Positions 34,601-36,003 are shown, counted from the stretch's first letter. The stretch: DNA of 64,000 nucleotides from an uncultured Endomicrobiia bacterium (GCA_937928765.1 CALFVX010000001.1:96641-160640); one strand, 5' to 3'. The notes: generated from the sequence alone by a model not told the origin. Numbers and translations: made by a program.

Positions 34601-35827
34601 GAGATAGATTTGTCTCGAGATGGTGTAATAGATTGGGGATATGTACCAGAACGATGGACTGACAGAGCAACACAGCTTTATGCAAAATGGAAGAAAGTTT
34701 TAACTGCTCAGGATTACAGAGTTGGCGTAGGAAATGTGGCTAATATTAACAATCTAACATTATCATTTGCACCTGGTGGATGGTTGTCAACAAATAATAA
34801 AACAAAGTTCACAATAACTAATCTATCTTTGCAAGCAGCAAAAGTTACACAACTTGTTAAATCAGTCTCAAGATTAGATACCCCACCATTTGATTTGTTT
34901 GTAGAATCTACAGAAGGATTTCCGCCGGAAAAGTCTGATATTTATATAGGTGGAGAAATTATGTATTATGAAACAAAATCACAAAATTCTTTTAGAATCA
35001 CTCAAAGAGCAAAATATGACACACTTGCACAGGACCATCCTACATATACAAAAGTTACAAACCAAGGTAGTTACTATCGTGTTTATGCGGTAGGACCACA
35101 AGGAATTTCAGGACCTGCTATATCTGTAATGATGTATAGAGTAGATGTAACACCGCCGTCTGCTCCATCTAAAATAATAACCGATGCAGACAGATTGATG
35201 CGCGAGATTCAAGAAGGTGTTTATACTATAGAATGGTCTCCATCAACAGATCTAGAATCTGGAGTTATGGGATATGAAATACAAGAACGAGTTGATACAA
35301 ATCCTGTTTGGAAAACTATAAGATTTGTTGCAGGAAGTAGAACATCTTTTGTTGTTGGCAATTCTGATACACCAGATAACACTCCACGACCTAAAGGTCA
35401 TTTCTATTATTATAGAATAAGAGCAAAAAATTATGCAGGAACAAATTCGTTATGGTCAGAGGTATCAAATCCTGTATGCACAGGATTACCTCAAGAGGTT
35501 ATTTCACAAGTATCAAATTATCCTAATCCAGTAGATATACGTCTTGGTGGAGAACAAGGCAAGACATATATTGTTTATGTTTTAAATCAAGATGCTGAAG
35601 TTACAATAACGCTATACGATTTGTTAGGATATAAAGTTCAAGAATGGACATTTAAACCTGGCCAAGAAGGGGGTAGAAGAGGTGCAAATAAAGTACCTCC
35701 AGAAGGGTGGGATGGGACAAATCAAGCTGGTCAAAAAGTTGCCAAAGGTGGATATATCGCACAGATTAAAGTAAAATCTTCTAAAGGCATTGTTACCACA
35801 ATAAGAAAAATTGGTGTTATAAGATAA
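2..35827 (+). CDS. Giant multi-repeat putative surface/secreted protein (5'-partial; >=11,941 aa in window)
   Basis: Continuous frame from nt 2 to TAA at 35825-35827. Manual translation of 2-520 (PQTTLTDGHTYDIKARAYDAANNLSGE...CDKEAPLFATVV) is open and homologous to the downstream repeats, so the GTG at 521 is not the real start. Repetitive Ig-like modules, FN3-like and FlgD-Ig-like C-terminus. Confidence 0.95.
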   Translation, partial: PQTTLTDGHTYDIKARAYDAANNLSGESNIRRFFQDTSYPYSAVLPPPANNAYYREITTISGTSYDDTAGVETVEIGLQRLDNNQWWNNTLQAWDVNPQWIPATVGGSVGDKVRSWSVSIATSAWAHGLSYRLRTRAKDYVANFTHYEGGTADGVIRVEPFYCDKEAPLFATVVPQNNTRYRALPTISGTATDTPAGVNLVEIAVYRLDFNDYWDASVNDWKGAPSNIWDITNLIGSTWTYTKIADNNKWTSGARYHIYVRAIDNAGNITPHTTTWVQLDWAPPVSRITEPGPGDVVYRNIVIPTISGTAQDITPGTGISEVRIRIQRSDGAWFDGLAWSGTENTWLLADELIPGTPYQWRKLNMSDKWTSGYSYKINSRAKDAVQVPPDENKEINFSTVTYYYDTTAPTSKINLPENNAWRNTLTQITGTATDPTIILGGAPSNIDKVEISIQRLSDGYYWYGSSFSAGTVHWATTTITEVQPTSWTFTYSMLDSYWTDNTSYTIVCRAYDRATNLAWGTTNYFIFDTSAPTSAITYGGPVDEVNNPIGYLPNYPVRTVLTIITGTAADYGLGKPDKIQLQVRRINPTPVKYLANDLTFVDYTTWVVVNVGPDGIWNFNTSAVGWLSFSDYEMQSRAIDKAGNVEPVWSTVRTFRMEPERARSVITSVENGKFYQSVSAIGGTATQNPLTERLDLRIKRETDGYYWSDSLGSWVNFSTWVVILSPTLPNWSYSHPNLQFVHGSSYTVASKAWRLSPLVAEYDTEPPGPPPNVMPTFWIDNVAPSAGITLPNKAYVNNLPTISGTATDGLSGINRVELYIRDTLQGPNTYWSQYSQQWVNYTTACIPSYSAGEWIFIGSTPTWQNLTTYGLKVKAYDNSIPANTYETSEFIFTYDLVPPTATITSPVHGSTMSFVNVISGNYYELPTPQVNSIDKIEIRIQALGGSQAGRYWRDSPAGWTLSETWNSSTETVKIYPSSWTYIKPTALNWEHNVWYSIVVRAKDIAGNQQSIFNLGISSITFLFDAQPPITNVTTPGQTYLNAPPINFTGNLTDELSGAATVYLKLYLWLPDGTTYYWTGVAWSSTVVDATAIPTEELAPKYSPPSAVWSHPFPAGLTFASIGGYTDKKYNLKVQGIDGAQPYGNIEPWDAGFDFYIDTTPPRSYIGYPQNNAKLNSLTLISGTANGFYSGLQTVDIQISSWTGTSWSIVQDWTSVDNDTSTPGDITVVWSKTSGLPTWQDGVNYRIISRARDNAGNYEVVLSTVEFLYDITPPDVYIQNPPQGVYSYRGPSTSLNPLPTISGTASDTLTDIVKVEIRIKDNTDGLYYDGSNWVNNPSTWVVCTGTSPWIYVSPVWENGKEYIINARAVDSAGNLTPMTTATFLFDSTLPTISLKDPNAEFERSLPTISGTAQDSDPDGAGPLKRSGIQTVQVAIYSYTDGSWWNNTAKVFNITNESDAYYPVSGPSPLPVDFVNWYVTDVDTPTWMNNQRYKVKCRVIDRSGNISTMTVLEQIFVYDISPPDSIIRLPELSYYNYLPTISGTSQDTNSEGEIQKVEVRVWNYTLTQFVNPQGEGVGTNPDTSWFVTQTTTSWQIWFNPWTFTSGTKYRIESRAQDKAGNYQVNYSTKSFRYDTEIPNSYVTFPANATFRRTLPIISGTAIDIPPVATGDGYGGSGLAQIQVAIQNKMTGLWWDGSGFNLSGPAGFNYSGSLSPEPVTWDYTGLPETALQSGASYYITSRTRDNAANQEEFFNIRGSTFVWDNTPPVASILIPATPEQFYSSLPTITGTCADLPPQQGLLSAGIRTVELTIQDITPYVPETDKYWTGNSWTGVTPTTFTALTTDNWQTWYSTAVPNTAWIQGHRYKIKAWAYDNSLPLPGNQQTPTESYFKFESSAPVVSFTNITHNNYYRTLPQISGTAVDYPLTPLYRSGMQKVEVLIKDNQANKFWDGTYWQSYEPLDWPDASFVSGYNPQTVVDWYFNSPSYESGKDYNITAKPVDQLNISGLSITYTITYDTHPPVSNIVRPEENKGYSTADPLTTISGISEDYMPYVGFKYSNITSANDILVTLRLDEPPYDPLTPSSLDKWWKWWGSSGSWVSASNYSESDVWFPVDTIYQQIDNVSYWRIYEKVPGNSTGSDNWVSGKIYRFRVKSQDRVGNVETVVSTRTFSVDIQPPVSRSVRPQDGGFYNATTNILTTLSGTAIDDLPDNVKRTDIRIRYEEGGNVYYWNGSIWQLGVSSWLACVNLTPGGTWWAYIPGVSGSTVAWVSGKTYYMNTKSIDNADNVELAFSTISFQVDSLPPSTTIQQPVHLAGYSPSQPLPRFEGICSDDFSGVKNVKIALQRLSDGLWWQGGAAWGSQVWFDLTTANGYLSSGATWWYYPKPTFTSGQRYMLIAYGIDNADNPQTEFIVGVSSNIFSYDDIPPTSGVVIPANDEAYSTNKPLTTISGTAEDDFSGVTGGKIKIWFLGDQNDWSLPGGTSYYWTGVVWSSVQVYELNVSSLTSDWSWWYYTAAFDWKNGKEHYVNIRMRDLAGNWQTIGVTNKFKYDTTSPAVTISVPQPASFWGPANNLPTLSGQATDEFSGVSRVLIQIKNETDSTYWNGSEFTAHSTNYVLATLVSPGALSTEWRVIFPTQSWITDKYYSVLAKSYDKAENVSTDAQNTFTHDSTLPRTAFYIPSQPFYNYLTTISGTAWEEGPPAPARSRLKEVRVAIQNDPTINNLWWDGSGFNSVSPVWLLCSGTIEGQDSASFYFTGSTPTWVDGKTYLVQARAQDRALNYQSPITTFSFTYDITKPTVRLKIPDEGSGYRYNLLPTISGTAFDTSPGQLASVYLRIKEQTGLYRYWNNNTQQFDSDLPAESAWFLAVTTVTPQWTIWFATFTTLPWQDGISYSVEAKSYDMATNLCVSYSTSVFTYDISYPHSYVVLPQTGTYRRQLTQLTGTATDIAGGTVTDVKVYVQRLTDGRWWATAGNWVTVETALPITQLVVISPGVWEWQRNDTELASYLTSGTSYYVYTRAFDNATNIEPLPGAGPSVFVWDVTSPTSTVTYPQDGGYYNTLSVISGTQVDVVPFAGARVAGVPAITGAVKVSIQDLTYPSTYWNASLSQWVETEVFNDAVVYPSSWVFTNLPTFETGKRYRISSRAYDAALPSGNDQYTQFPQAGYTILFDTNPPIATVTYPPNNSIINFVPTITGQASDQPTLNSGIDKVFVAIREIEPVGLWWDPATSSFTSTVPIWSTATWISGPPARWEWQNSGLVLRDGYRYYVQCYSRDRAGNDGPTSTPLLFRYDTTPPSVGITLPYKSWHTALTTVSGTAVDSGYTGASISEVKVTYQHNPPGGLWWDGTTFSQGTIENAYWETADISSLPTWWRSPTPNWATGETYKVVAKAKDLAGNWSTISEKIFAIDVTPPLSAVTLPQSGNYYSSVSQISGTCYDAHSGIEKVEIRLINVTDNLGWDGSQWVVGLSSWVAVNNVYQSSWSYTISVPFTTGKRYEVTSRAWDVAGSSETVSEIPTYDIYFMYDIDAPVSQIQQPYQPSGSEVKYYRYLPIISGTAADVPTEPAGSGIDEVKIAIQDKTSGLWWGGSAFDQETPWWGTVVTGSTSWNASFSDSNWVDGKTYLVISKAYDKAIPRNEQTTFNVVVNSVTFICDKSTPTSRITWPIDFLVTNNLTTISGTSQDVLVLGNASGIQKTEVSIYCVSPSTGWWNGTDFTGTSQQWFVATNLTPANTSWIYTGFAGALITHSTYVVYSRTFDNSLPTPGNYETTYSSKTFVYDVTKPTSVINLPTLAYYTNRPDASPMYQLPLISGTAFDRFGISKVEVLVRDLTSGTTYWTGNSWVDFVPSDWPDASGTSLWQFTSTPTWQSGRQYRVYTKATDIAGNVEDRGPALPSVYDKTFIFDNTPPVSRVTYPQNGGYYNSPSVLSGTAQDPTPDTGNNKSGIMYVKVLIKRLDTNQYWDGTGWSSTKQELDTVWVQQESRWYRSTGLPNWEDGVSYQIQSRAYDNATNPEEEPLHPGSTWTCDKTSPLVYLLAPVHSLTMPPNKYYNTLATVSGTASDQNPLSQVEVRIYSYIDGGWWDGSSWNMGLSPDDAWFVSSSTTNWSLWYTTFTAWQSGYVYKVESRAKDVANNYSTEYSTSIFRYDTTKPETYVSFPPNGVYIAELTTISGTAKDLPEPSGAYYGPSGLYNVRIAVRNNQTGYWWSGTGFTAGSLTERPVSGLASWIFTEINTQSLQSGVSYYITARAEDNAGNPQASITSPGNREDWYNIRGSTFIFDNTPPVSRIEFPANNGAYNTAFTIISGTSVDLTAGVNKVEISIQNLTDSGTPYWNHNLNIWESNAPQERWITISTSAPGGQIVNWVYQNASIYWTDGRIYRVRVRGYDNVTIPQANVETEPNISSHTFIYDITKPTSTVLQVRVGGEWRNIEELYFENVEYIGGSAADNAHPLNNSGIVPNSGVKICLLRDENENEIIDTNGADLIWDFVNSTWTAYYGSVGMNNLGVCTGGEPSWQSPAFSTATWKSGKLYFVRSQATDRAGNVQDYDVSNWKRFYVTLPANSFVVTPQFNTVSAGTKMQVTVKAVDINGDTAKNYIGRIRFTVDGLYPSGAGPEYKWTNRTYQPEEGWLPDDYTFTLQDKGVKTFYLVSVDSEAVNLVKSGVRTLRVTDIPGDGIGRDNITGVANITVLPVTPEKLRIVVPGMSRAPGIVGGLTGVPDTQTAGVNFEVKVDACDRYWNIVSTSTEVRLRSTAGSDPYTTALPQQKQLLDGSGLPQGTTTFIIHFVQRGNQRLTAEDLGPTSWLSHTIPLPIPVNPAVAVKLQVILPGETAEWGKPPYDSPSGGKLGNPQTQVAGQSFDVQVNACDNFWNRNDNVNPTVKIITSDNYDVEPATQTLSGGTATFPVTLITAATVYNNIMYSGTTHYIYATVYEGVNLSTGISSGVYVIPTSAEKLLVILPGETPQPGSSTGKTGSPQTLTAGVTAYVDVYLVDQYWNRHSTATQPVVLLDISPYPNPQQSIETNPAEAQLVTGYRQYSVVFKVATGQTNGPSQRNISATDTGGSGTNYTGYTTAAIYVSPAEIEKLQLVVPGETVQPGIPEGKTGSPTTRTAGVSFNVMVRSCDRFWNHNTYGTMEVKLLTSDPYDTEPTFNLVSGQRIQSLTLRQARPTGNTLGNVYVSITAVETSTSPVTSSQTVSGILVVPNNAVRLQLILPGETAEPGHPEGKTGEISPITAGTPFSVVVNLTDNWYNRVALDEPVVKVQTPNDPYDVEPSTQALIAGQYVFTNALSIVRAGTHTVVVEDVDGIPPLYISTTSRSFYVSAKPASQLQVLVPNQQNLAGNWSGSPNGQVPYGKNTAVTQTQTAGVAFTVTVNACDTYWNITATNTVVWINVMKTAVEIDPYAEVYPSSTTLITTSTFTVIVKTAQARRIKVSDGEFGLLDQLGEVFNVNPNIPSKIFVVLPGEIAVPGSPTGKTGTPSWQEAGYSFMPTIRLVDDYYNPTPAPQDITVRLTTEDPYDSYTYGEYIDYTIPANNTDGTSSEYPTLITATTSGWKLTADDVSPNIYATYITDGVKVKPRRDEPGYERKLLVTLPGETHVWGKPPYNTNTGGKQGVAQIITAGLTFQVTAYACDYYWNRIDDTLFGNNPPEGNPLTKIETSDPYDTEPSPEQLVDGRKVFNITLVKAGTFTITASDIDGVGIYYQPYQTIVATCQANVAVKLLAVLPGETYLPGSSTGKTGTPQQFVAGVPFNITVYGCDNYWNLQPKAVALVRLTDSDVYNSTPTATSLVQGQATIQHTFVTATTHYITVEDIDSEPLSSYTVYGVTVTPNVPTKLLAVLPGETYVPGKYNIVPYGKQGTPQTQTAGVQFNVTVYGTDEYYNRTSTFVACWVTSQDPYDVEPSTLTLINGSTVFVLNFVSATDGLNWNNSGWSINVYSQGSMQTYTSAGVPVQPNPSTLNDRIQLLLPNEVRKPGKPPYTDSTGGKEGTVETKIAGENVLARIYITDYYWNRRTDNVSNINLSCIGFQDYEGDGLTPKFVTLTAGTSDYYLTFYTTGSWSITATHPDYLSYTSSLITIQPASPVKLLVVLPQQEISPLSVSGRSGTPANATAGVGYNVTVYACDAYYNYQPVETSSSTVKLTTSDLFDQEPQNLILQNGTTVFVIVPVTAGTQTVTAEDLTPPIMAANTSSVFTVVPNNPARLLVTVPGETILPGSHKGKQGTAQIQTAGISFGCTVYATDMYFNPTNDTSFVRIETSDKWDIHPSTQQLVFGTTVFYVTLVTAGEQYIYAIDTDAPYLWTSTSSAVTVQPKIDVLSELKLHIIVPGETYEPGKWNNGVNPAPFGKQGSPQAQTAGNNFNVDVYLVDKFFNRVYTGVSMPWVQLVKVGDYDPYAIYPSSAQLILGATSFVVQFRTSGWAINPSSWTITVRDVDGIDPLFPDAVSPKITVLPNIAKKLQIILPGETWLPGSSEGKTGVPESWVVDSTRTITVQVCDDYWNVTNTTITATLTTEDPNDTPDPQSLGITQGRIYVDRNLVTATTDGWRITVSASGLIEYVSPKIVVNPGPPVKLLALVPNETHNPGSSTGKSGSVVSQQAGVAFTVTVLITDSRWNLVSSTSALLSVTTEDPYDVHPATKSTTNGVATFDIEFRRGVGEAYRITVATAAGNELQPYITPAIQSNYGSATKLQILVPGETAVPGRWYTNGKDGTPTAWYSGDLYPVVVNVVDKYWNPVPTVNTTVRLSATDPYYQPPQDAPTNMGTVTIYTSLVTATTTGWRITASTAPGAANTYLQSDTSPNVKVLPGRPVKLLVLAPGEQPLPGSSSGKQGTAQTQVAGSSFTITVHATDANWNIAESSHVVKITTDDLYDTEPSTKTLIKTQEYLSIATFTLVLITANQGSLNPANRNTVVTAEDVTLDIPPNEKLANGQTTVPVTPQTAQYLMLLVPGETHVPGKPPYYPQVGGKTGSPQTLTAGVTYWVTVAACDLYWNINPNHNPVVKVWTSDPYDTDPTPLGLENGMKSFPINLRRATLYQGIQESLTVYAQHNADPQQYTAAFVGGITVSPEPNAIQLLILVPNEQHVPGSPSGKEGTVAQQTAGLWFNVTVHCVDRFNNIVPTAQPGVTLTSSDQNDAVDAETGIGWDPAYQPLINGTTVYRIALVTASTWHYLTAEDTDGNPPYYGRRDSSLIWVNPGPPVKLQCLLPGEIPRPNTTKGKEGMPDTQVAGQVFNVNVKITDILWNLVPTAGANVKLITPYDEYDTEPLQSTVNGEVVIEKTIYTASQERTDTNPPYWEPFKYHIIIASDTGGLYLSNVSSTFTVTSSSFTRLHIILPGESYIPGKPPYDGTGGKEGTPIIQTAGIPISGGTIIKIGTTIYFNVAVFAVDNYYNLVYSGQLVTLTTQDPYDTHPSPQALNQGYINFTNVAMVTSSTWTITAQASGVNPGVSSPVYIKPNVPTRLAIYAPGEIPTPGYTAGRGRTGIPQVQTAGLSFGLTVYACDAYYNQTVASPTVTVLIDDWDIDYEVYRISRTKELINGTTIFFVRFAAAKVSVASATAAGYISDYTGGISVNPSTPYRLLILPPGVASVPGKPPYVSSETVTTGGITGTPAEQTAGVSFNITVRAVDQWWNKTSVQPIVTLESNDPWDYPDQKQVQLSNGEYTLSWTLVTRNNTGWYIRTANSVSPTLVNYRTANIPVNSNIATSLKIYLLGETPEWGETSQHPNATVPYGINGSPTNWTAGIPNSIIVNAVDNYNNRQDSDVSPVKVTPTDIFVSAQTYGLENGSKTYTFTLVTAGTHTFLAEDQEAPLLSSYRSSVFTVNVSTWGKQLHITLPGETYFPGQPPYDVDETSGIGGSGGKTGAPIVQTAGVPFVITVRAVDSFYNLLNDEVSLVRITPSITAYSPDIGQPYEGWLVEPSEASLVGGVSTFTVTLLTAHSTWTLTAEDVDATPTLIKGKTKVYVKPNNPTKLQVIVPDEVEHPGSSFGRIGNVKTQTAGVGFTIKVNLCDNYWNRVKEGSMPLVSVWTSDTYDTHPTALTLVNGQRLFNLTLVTASSVTVTASGGGYSIGVSSAIPVIPNVPTKLLVVVPPQQQVNGKWNIEPVGRTNVAVTTQTAGVPLQVTVYAVDNWYNFVSTVTQTITVTTSDDYDTDPGNITMVGGVASCSVDFRTAKLQTVTALDNDPNSPSLQSHTSSLIPVQANVPKKLHICAPGEIYDPGRPPYVPASPIGGKQGTPANQTAGTSFNVVLRITDDYWNLTSILPYGATVQVNTNDPYSPSNNTQLVVYSSAVVSITLVSASSATADKVVYFEDIDAVEPTLSLGRTQNIFVAPGTPTKLLLVLPGQTLVGGHPRGKTGIPNVMVAGQQFTVTCAITDAYFNPTPNVSVTLQADSPLDSYDTEPQARDVDLPTGRQYFDFTLVTAATHYLRVRDVDGVPPLYQEYPANPQDLAVTTFTVTHANPVKLQLVLPGETPVPGKYNVLPYGKTGYPLNRTAGELWYATVRLVDAYYNLVADVSPQPQVAIYTADPFDIEPSTEPLTYGQGIFPIVLRTAATWHYLVAEDVDGIEPQYSSDTSPMFTVNPSTPTRLLVVVPNETFVQGSPYGKTGTVQDYIAGQSFVALVYLVDDYNNRVRSGWPMPNVAVTTWDPKDSEPAAKTLIDGANNFTLVPLHATSSWTLTAIDVDSELPEYSSGTSSLIRIWPNFVHHMHIVDYPSQVVAGTGFSCKVQLRDQYDNLVSTGPNWDNYANAGYKVKFEGEYFPPPQTPELPSEYDWVITDYGERVFTGIVLKKAGQRWIKAYQTNPLNTTISSERSCDPNPNLSGEEGEHGPLYTYINVLPGPPASFFVVESTVTAGTEFYTYEVKVPAGTRSDWGKLQVIAYLSDAYANIVPSSGVPASIEVVEVVGSTGVVSYTSQASDSTPPEPVYYAVTDSSGAIGLTSPLYYYGSRTLDDSAKVKFSTGSIVGVTRKISTIGGTPYRLVALNPPNELVAGNETPYIVIQRRDEFDNPTYQGDTWAQLVSNSLAKNQQPQRQWDFRSAPGADNTLGPDYVIWFYNSIKSTSVAIIYYDEMSSTPEGEDGRTSSGKWMIQAQAFGNEPSRWAQFELLVNPDEITKAAFDNPQRRLTAGLPKEYTSIGPGPNSLEFEVELQDRWDNPVRTTYPVVVLLSATRQPSRYNDSYSFSLSSRVVGGPAYGTPPVFETPITSFTIEANEYYKQFYYLDTNASENYAVQQTTYPIITATPLGQKGDGTPWAAAQQSVIIMPDRIRRLGVYATYSIPPQPEYLQTLTAGVTSQIFMLTTEDFYGNIAPILEADLSGDNPRRIRIVSTSTGNVKFAIGSTTTWAQNEGIAYFRLGDRTTTFYLIDTLASVRYGVYDTTHTLYANTIVNPGMWTVGVRPYKVLPNIPHHFVITTPSRRLIAGTTIQFDGSGSDTSTTTVSAKGGPMVITKNGEPVFAGITVQIKDEFENVTISTENVILSVEVIDSPQAYGSIDPSKDLDGAGWTLMTGGGNILSVLIPANNDSGTFYYFDTITGSHTMKVSGRTASGQEILPMYQQHYITPAPIRYFTIHHPFNISSPLRVHEPGLLAVKARDRYGNITSGDSVNGQWYEGTIVFSHSGTPDKVSLKDAVGLTTYYTFVKQDAGVYNRLQIIDQIQETLKVFVTDYATIELPEEDPNKIYGYTGDTFREVPVHSDGDVVTCGIVVEPADLAPVPYGDPDNPESTCDDSYTKKQELLEGTIYQGKTALFQGDGNTVEKPAPVPMLRLNLRVLPQQVAEAATWTQLRVDKKGTALPQDVWIGLYYDANGDGKFQGETVFGGSSPDPLVKVGEFDPISGAWNFTGMNEYISNVSKNYFLCVRISTVAQHGTYLGLEINNHNYFTMIGVARVAANNFRIFTDTSAIKREEAKVYCVAEDIASSVETTRSTTVYQGQPNAGMLRIKIWTKEYIAYLNGFKITRTGTGNDTDVRGVALFLDDNGTGDPRQGDGLFQPALDTRVSGWVVFSTRAAVVYLNSPAEISPSTKTYFVSYKIEDSAYVGKTHGAAIMDASDIRLGEGVVLPIPGYYSTLVTVIPTSDEMTLVDYNKTQPNNFSVPSAATQGDKDVVVARLTLQTMQRTAIWTGLKLDRYNPNKVNQPEDIENIKVWYDANNNGLFDKSSDTLVSPTDKKFTFPVTTLRVDVSTTSDVIYVEDVSKLVLSPQTDFSPFSETPGRVVLSDGSENLEVVYFTGVDRQHNALTGCLRGQEGTTARFHPQGAKVSGQAIIWILGNYYDLGPYRVGQEIVSEYPKDYFVTVDLNYLAKVHEASQLGISIRTTDYFKVVEPDFVSNRFGIIGPKPQGKSESGIPTIIEYPDKVTFRFIDISTEVVSYLQQGKENLPVASLIVYTDQAEAWWQQINVYGIGSAADNNLLYDDIKYVKIWYDVNNNGALNADVDICIATVTFGNVGRPLMAQVVLPSQPKIITQSMAQTEKVSQRYFISVDIQEDAFPEQTFGVSIKLPTDLVVSAPNTVDISSSTIPFDSVLRTIIPSPRKVTVDTETMFLNNNGEVVVGTIKLADAISSTDMFIPLNISPILYKLPTEGYAIINNEIIKYTALTTNGLVVEQRGAVGSFASAHSSGSFVGFTATQGLKNLPLLKLSMYCSGFQVQLPSIKVARTQPSPLNGDDSDISLIKVWKDNGDGVLNRDPQTGYISSDVEVLLGQARFGSGFDPASIATILLNDPYYNKGYALITTTPTIYWITADISPSAKFTHPQIINLNEVFGINISLPLNFNLAPKEAGHWVSTSTTQGTPAFPINSLVSVITPTVDTLIVEGESILPPGVYQNQQNVGVLRLNLRTNKNTVTVKKIKIDMTGTAVDGDIALVKIWKDLNNNGIFDVSDTTRTSTGEYPGLISFGTERFSDKTVEIQLKEPQVIDDRIGGVNIFVSFDIAEFAQLFKKFAAEIVDESYITVEVPDNVNFSIKPIQSAESTIYEATSKVIAKVYDYAKDIALVGGTYQSEKNVPILRLRLRTDFSQAKWTKIRLEKTGASTDPSYPYGRNFDVGYIKIYKDVNFNNQLDSADVLLNEIETELISEIPSNIAAPFIMVINSTVSSVGYFPQNQPQLWLKVNNEIFEYTHITTATVDGKIYPALYITRRAHIGTQPAHHPKGSKVRKCDMFYLNDDLNRQKEISLIQPQLISPTQQTYFIAYDISEKAIAGNALGCKLIGKEAITIEYPNENSQELEIEQDFQGANITLSFYPYESSLIKINPVILTITAQSVSPVQVPQRTVNVPLLMVSMKTNRNYIYVREIYIKQTGTVQTHGAIGGYGQGDLSAISIWLDNGDGFFSSALDTFISSVTHPTVKFSAGAARIELPGYGLFVSTSTVRFFILGDIGKTDLAGISTKDHYVGVEITNYKSFGLTPQTAESDLTNQFPLRSSLVLILDEYAPTVMPKWVVLADRKIWANPFGDGYPAVDIDGDGLPDRVIRDGVVFVDVDNDGENDLEDLNGDGIANEIDLVGDGKPAIDITADGFLDVDFNCDGKPDSVIPDINGDGIPEIDLSRDGVIDWGYVPERWTDRATQLYAKWKKVLTAQDYRVGVGNVANINNLTLSFAPGGWLSTNNKTKFTITNLSLQAAKVTQLVKSVSRLDTPPFDLFVESTEGFPPEKSDIYIGGEIMYYETKSQNSFRITQRAKYDTLAQDHPTYTKVTNQGSYYRVYAVGPQGISGPAISVMMYRVDVTPPSAPSKIITDADRLMREIQEGVYTIEWSPSTDLESGVMGYEIQERVDTNPVWKTIRFVAGSRTSFVVGNSDTPDNTPRPKGHFYYYRIRAKNYAGTNSLWSEVSNPVCTGLPQEVISQVSNYPNPVDIRLGGEQGKTYIVYVLNQDAEVTITLYDLLGYKVQEWTFKPGQEGGRRGANKVPPEGWDGTNQAGQKVAKGGYIAQIKVKSSKGIVTTIRKIGVIR
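14071..26090 (+). repeat. Region B: 32 tandem 'PGET-GKTG-TAG-DxYWN' Ig/filamin-like repeats
   Basis: Counted 32 occurrences of (V/L)(V/L)(L/V)PGETxxPGxxxGKxGxxxxxTAGxxFxVxVxxxDxYxN, each followed by TSDPYDxEP...LVTAxTxxITAxDxDG; about 125 aa each. Confidence 0.9.
26090..28975 (+). repeat. Region C: longer diverged relatives of region B domains (xxLxAGxxxxF...VxxxDxxxNxx)
   Basis: Motifs VVAGTGFSCKVQLRDQYDNLV, VTAGTEFYTYEVKV, LVAGNETPYIVIQRRDEFDNPT, LTAGLPKEY..FEVELQDRWDNPV, LTAGVTSQIFMLTTEDFYGNI, LIAGTTIQF..VQIKDEFENVT, EPGLLAVKARDRYGNI. Confidence 0.75.
28976..34260 (+). repeat. Region D: ~8 repeats with a (W/Y)xDxNxNGxxD Ca-binding-loop-like motif
   Basis: YYDANGDGKFQ, FLDDNGTGDPRQGDGLFQ, WYDANNNGLFDKSSD, WYDVNNNGALNADVD, WKDNGDGVLNRD, WKDLNNNGIFDVSD, YKDVNFNNQLDSAD, WLDNGDGFFSSALD, each preceded by 'VPxLRLxLRTxxxxxxWTxIxxxxTG'. 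Confidence 0.75.
34320..34645 (+). repeat. DxDGDG-type (thrombospondin-3/EF-hand/dockerin-like) acidic calcium-binding cluster in giant protein
   Basis: VDIDGDGLPDRV...VDVDNDGENDLEDLNGDGIANEIDLVGDGKPAIDITADGFLDVDFNCDGKPDSVIPDINGDGIPEIDLSRDGVIDWG. Confidence 0.8.
34650..35490 (+). other. FN3-like domains in giant protein, the first interrupted by a nested insert
   Basis: ...TKFTITNLSLQAAKVTQ[insert]YYRVYAVGPQGISGPAISVMMYRVDVTPPSAPSKI...YTIEWSPSTDLESGVMGYEIQERV...YYYRIRAKNYAGTNSLWSEVSNPV: typical FN3 pattern. Confidence 0.65.
35500..35827 (+). other. C-terminal FlgD-Ig-like / sorting-signal-like domain of giant protein
   Basis: VSNYPNPVDIRLGGEQGKTYIVYVLNQDAEVTITLYDLLGYKVQEWTFKPGQEGGRRGANKVPPEGWDGTNQAGQKVAKGGYIAQIKVKSSKG...; YPNP...TLYDLxGxxV...WDGTNxxGxxVxxGxYxxxI is the usual FlgD_ig/T9SS-CTD-like signature. 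Confidence 0.7.
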
Positions 35828-36003
35828 AATTTTTGTATTAGTTTTTCTTGCCACTTCTTATTTTTATTCTTCATCTAAATATTGAAGTATATCTTTAAAT
35901 TATATAAAATACTCGTATAACTTTTTTGGCAAATTTTTATAAGAACAAATAATTTTTATATTATTTTTATTTCAAAGTTGAATTTTGAAAAAAAGGAGAA
36001 GAT

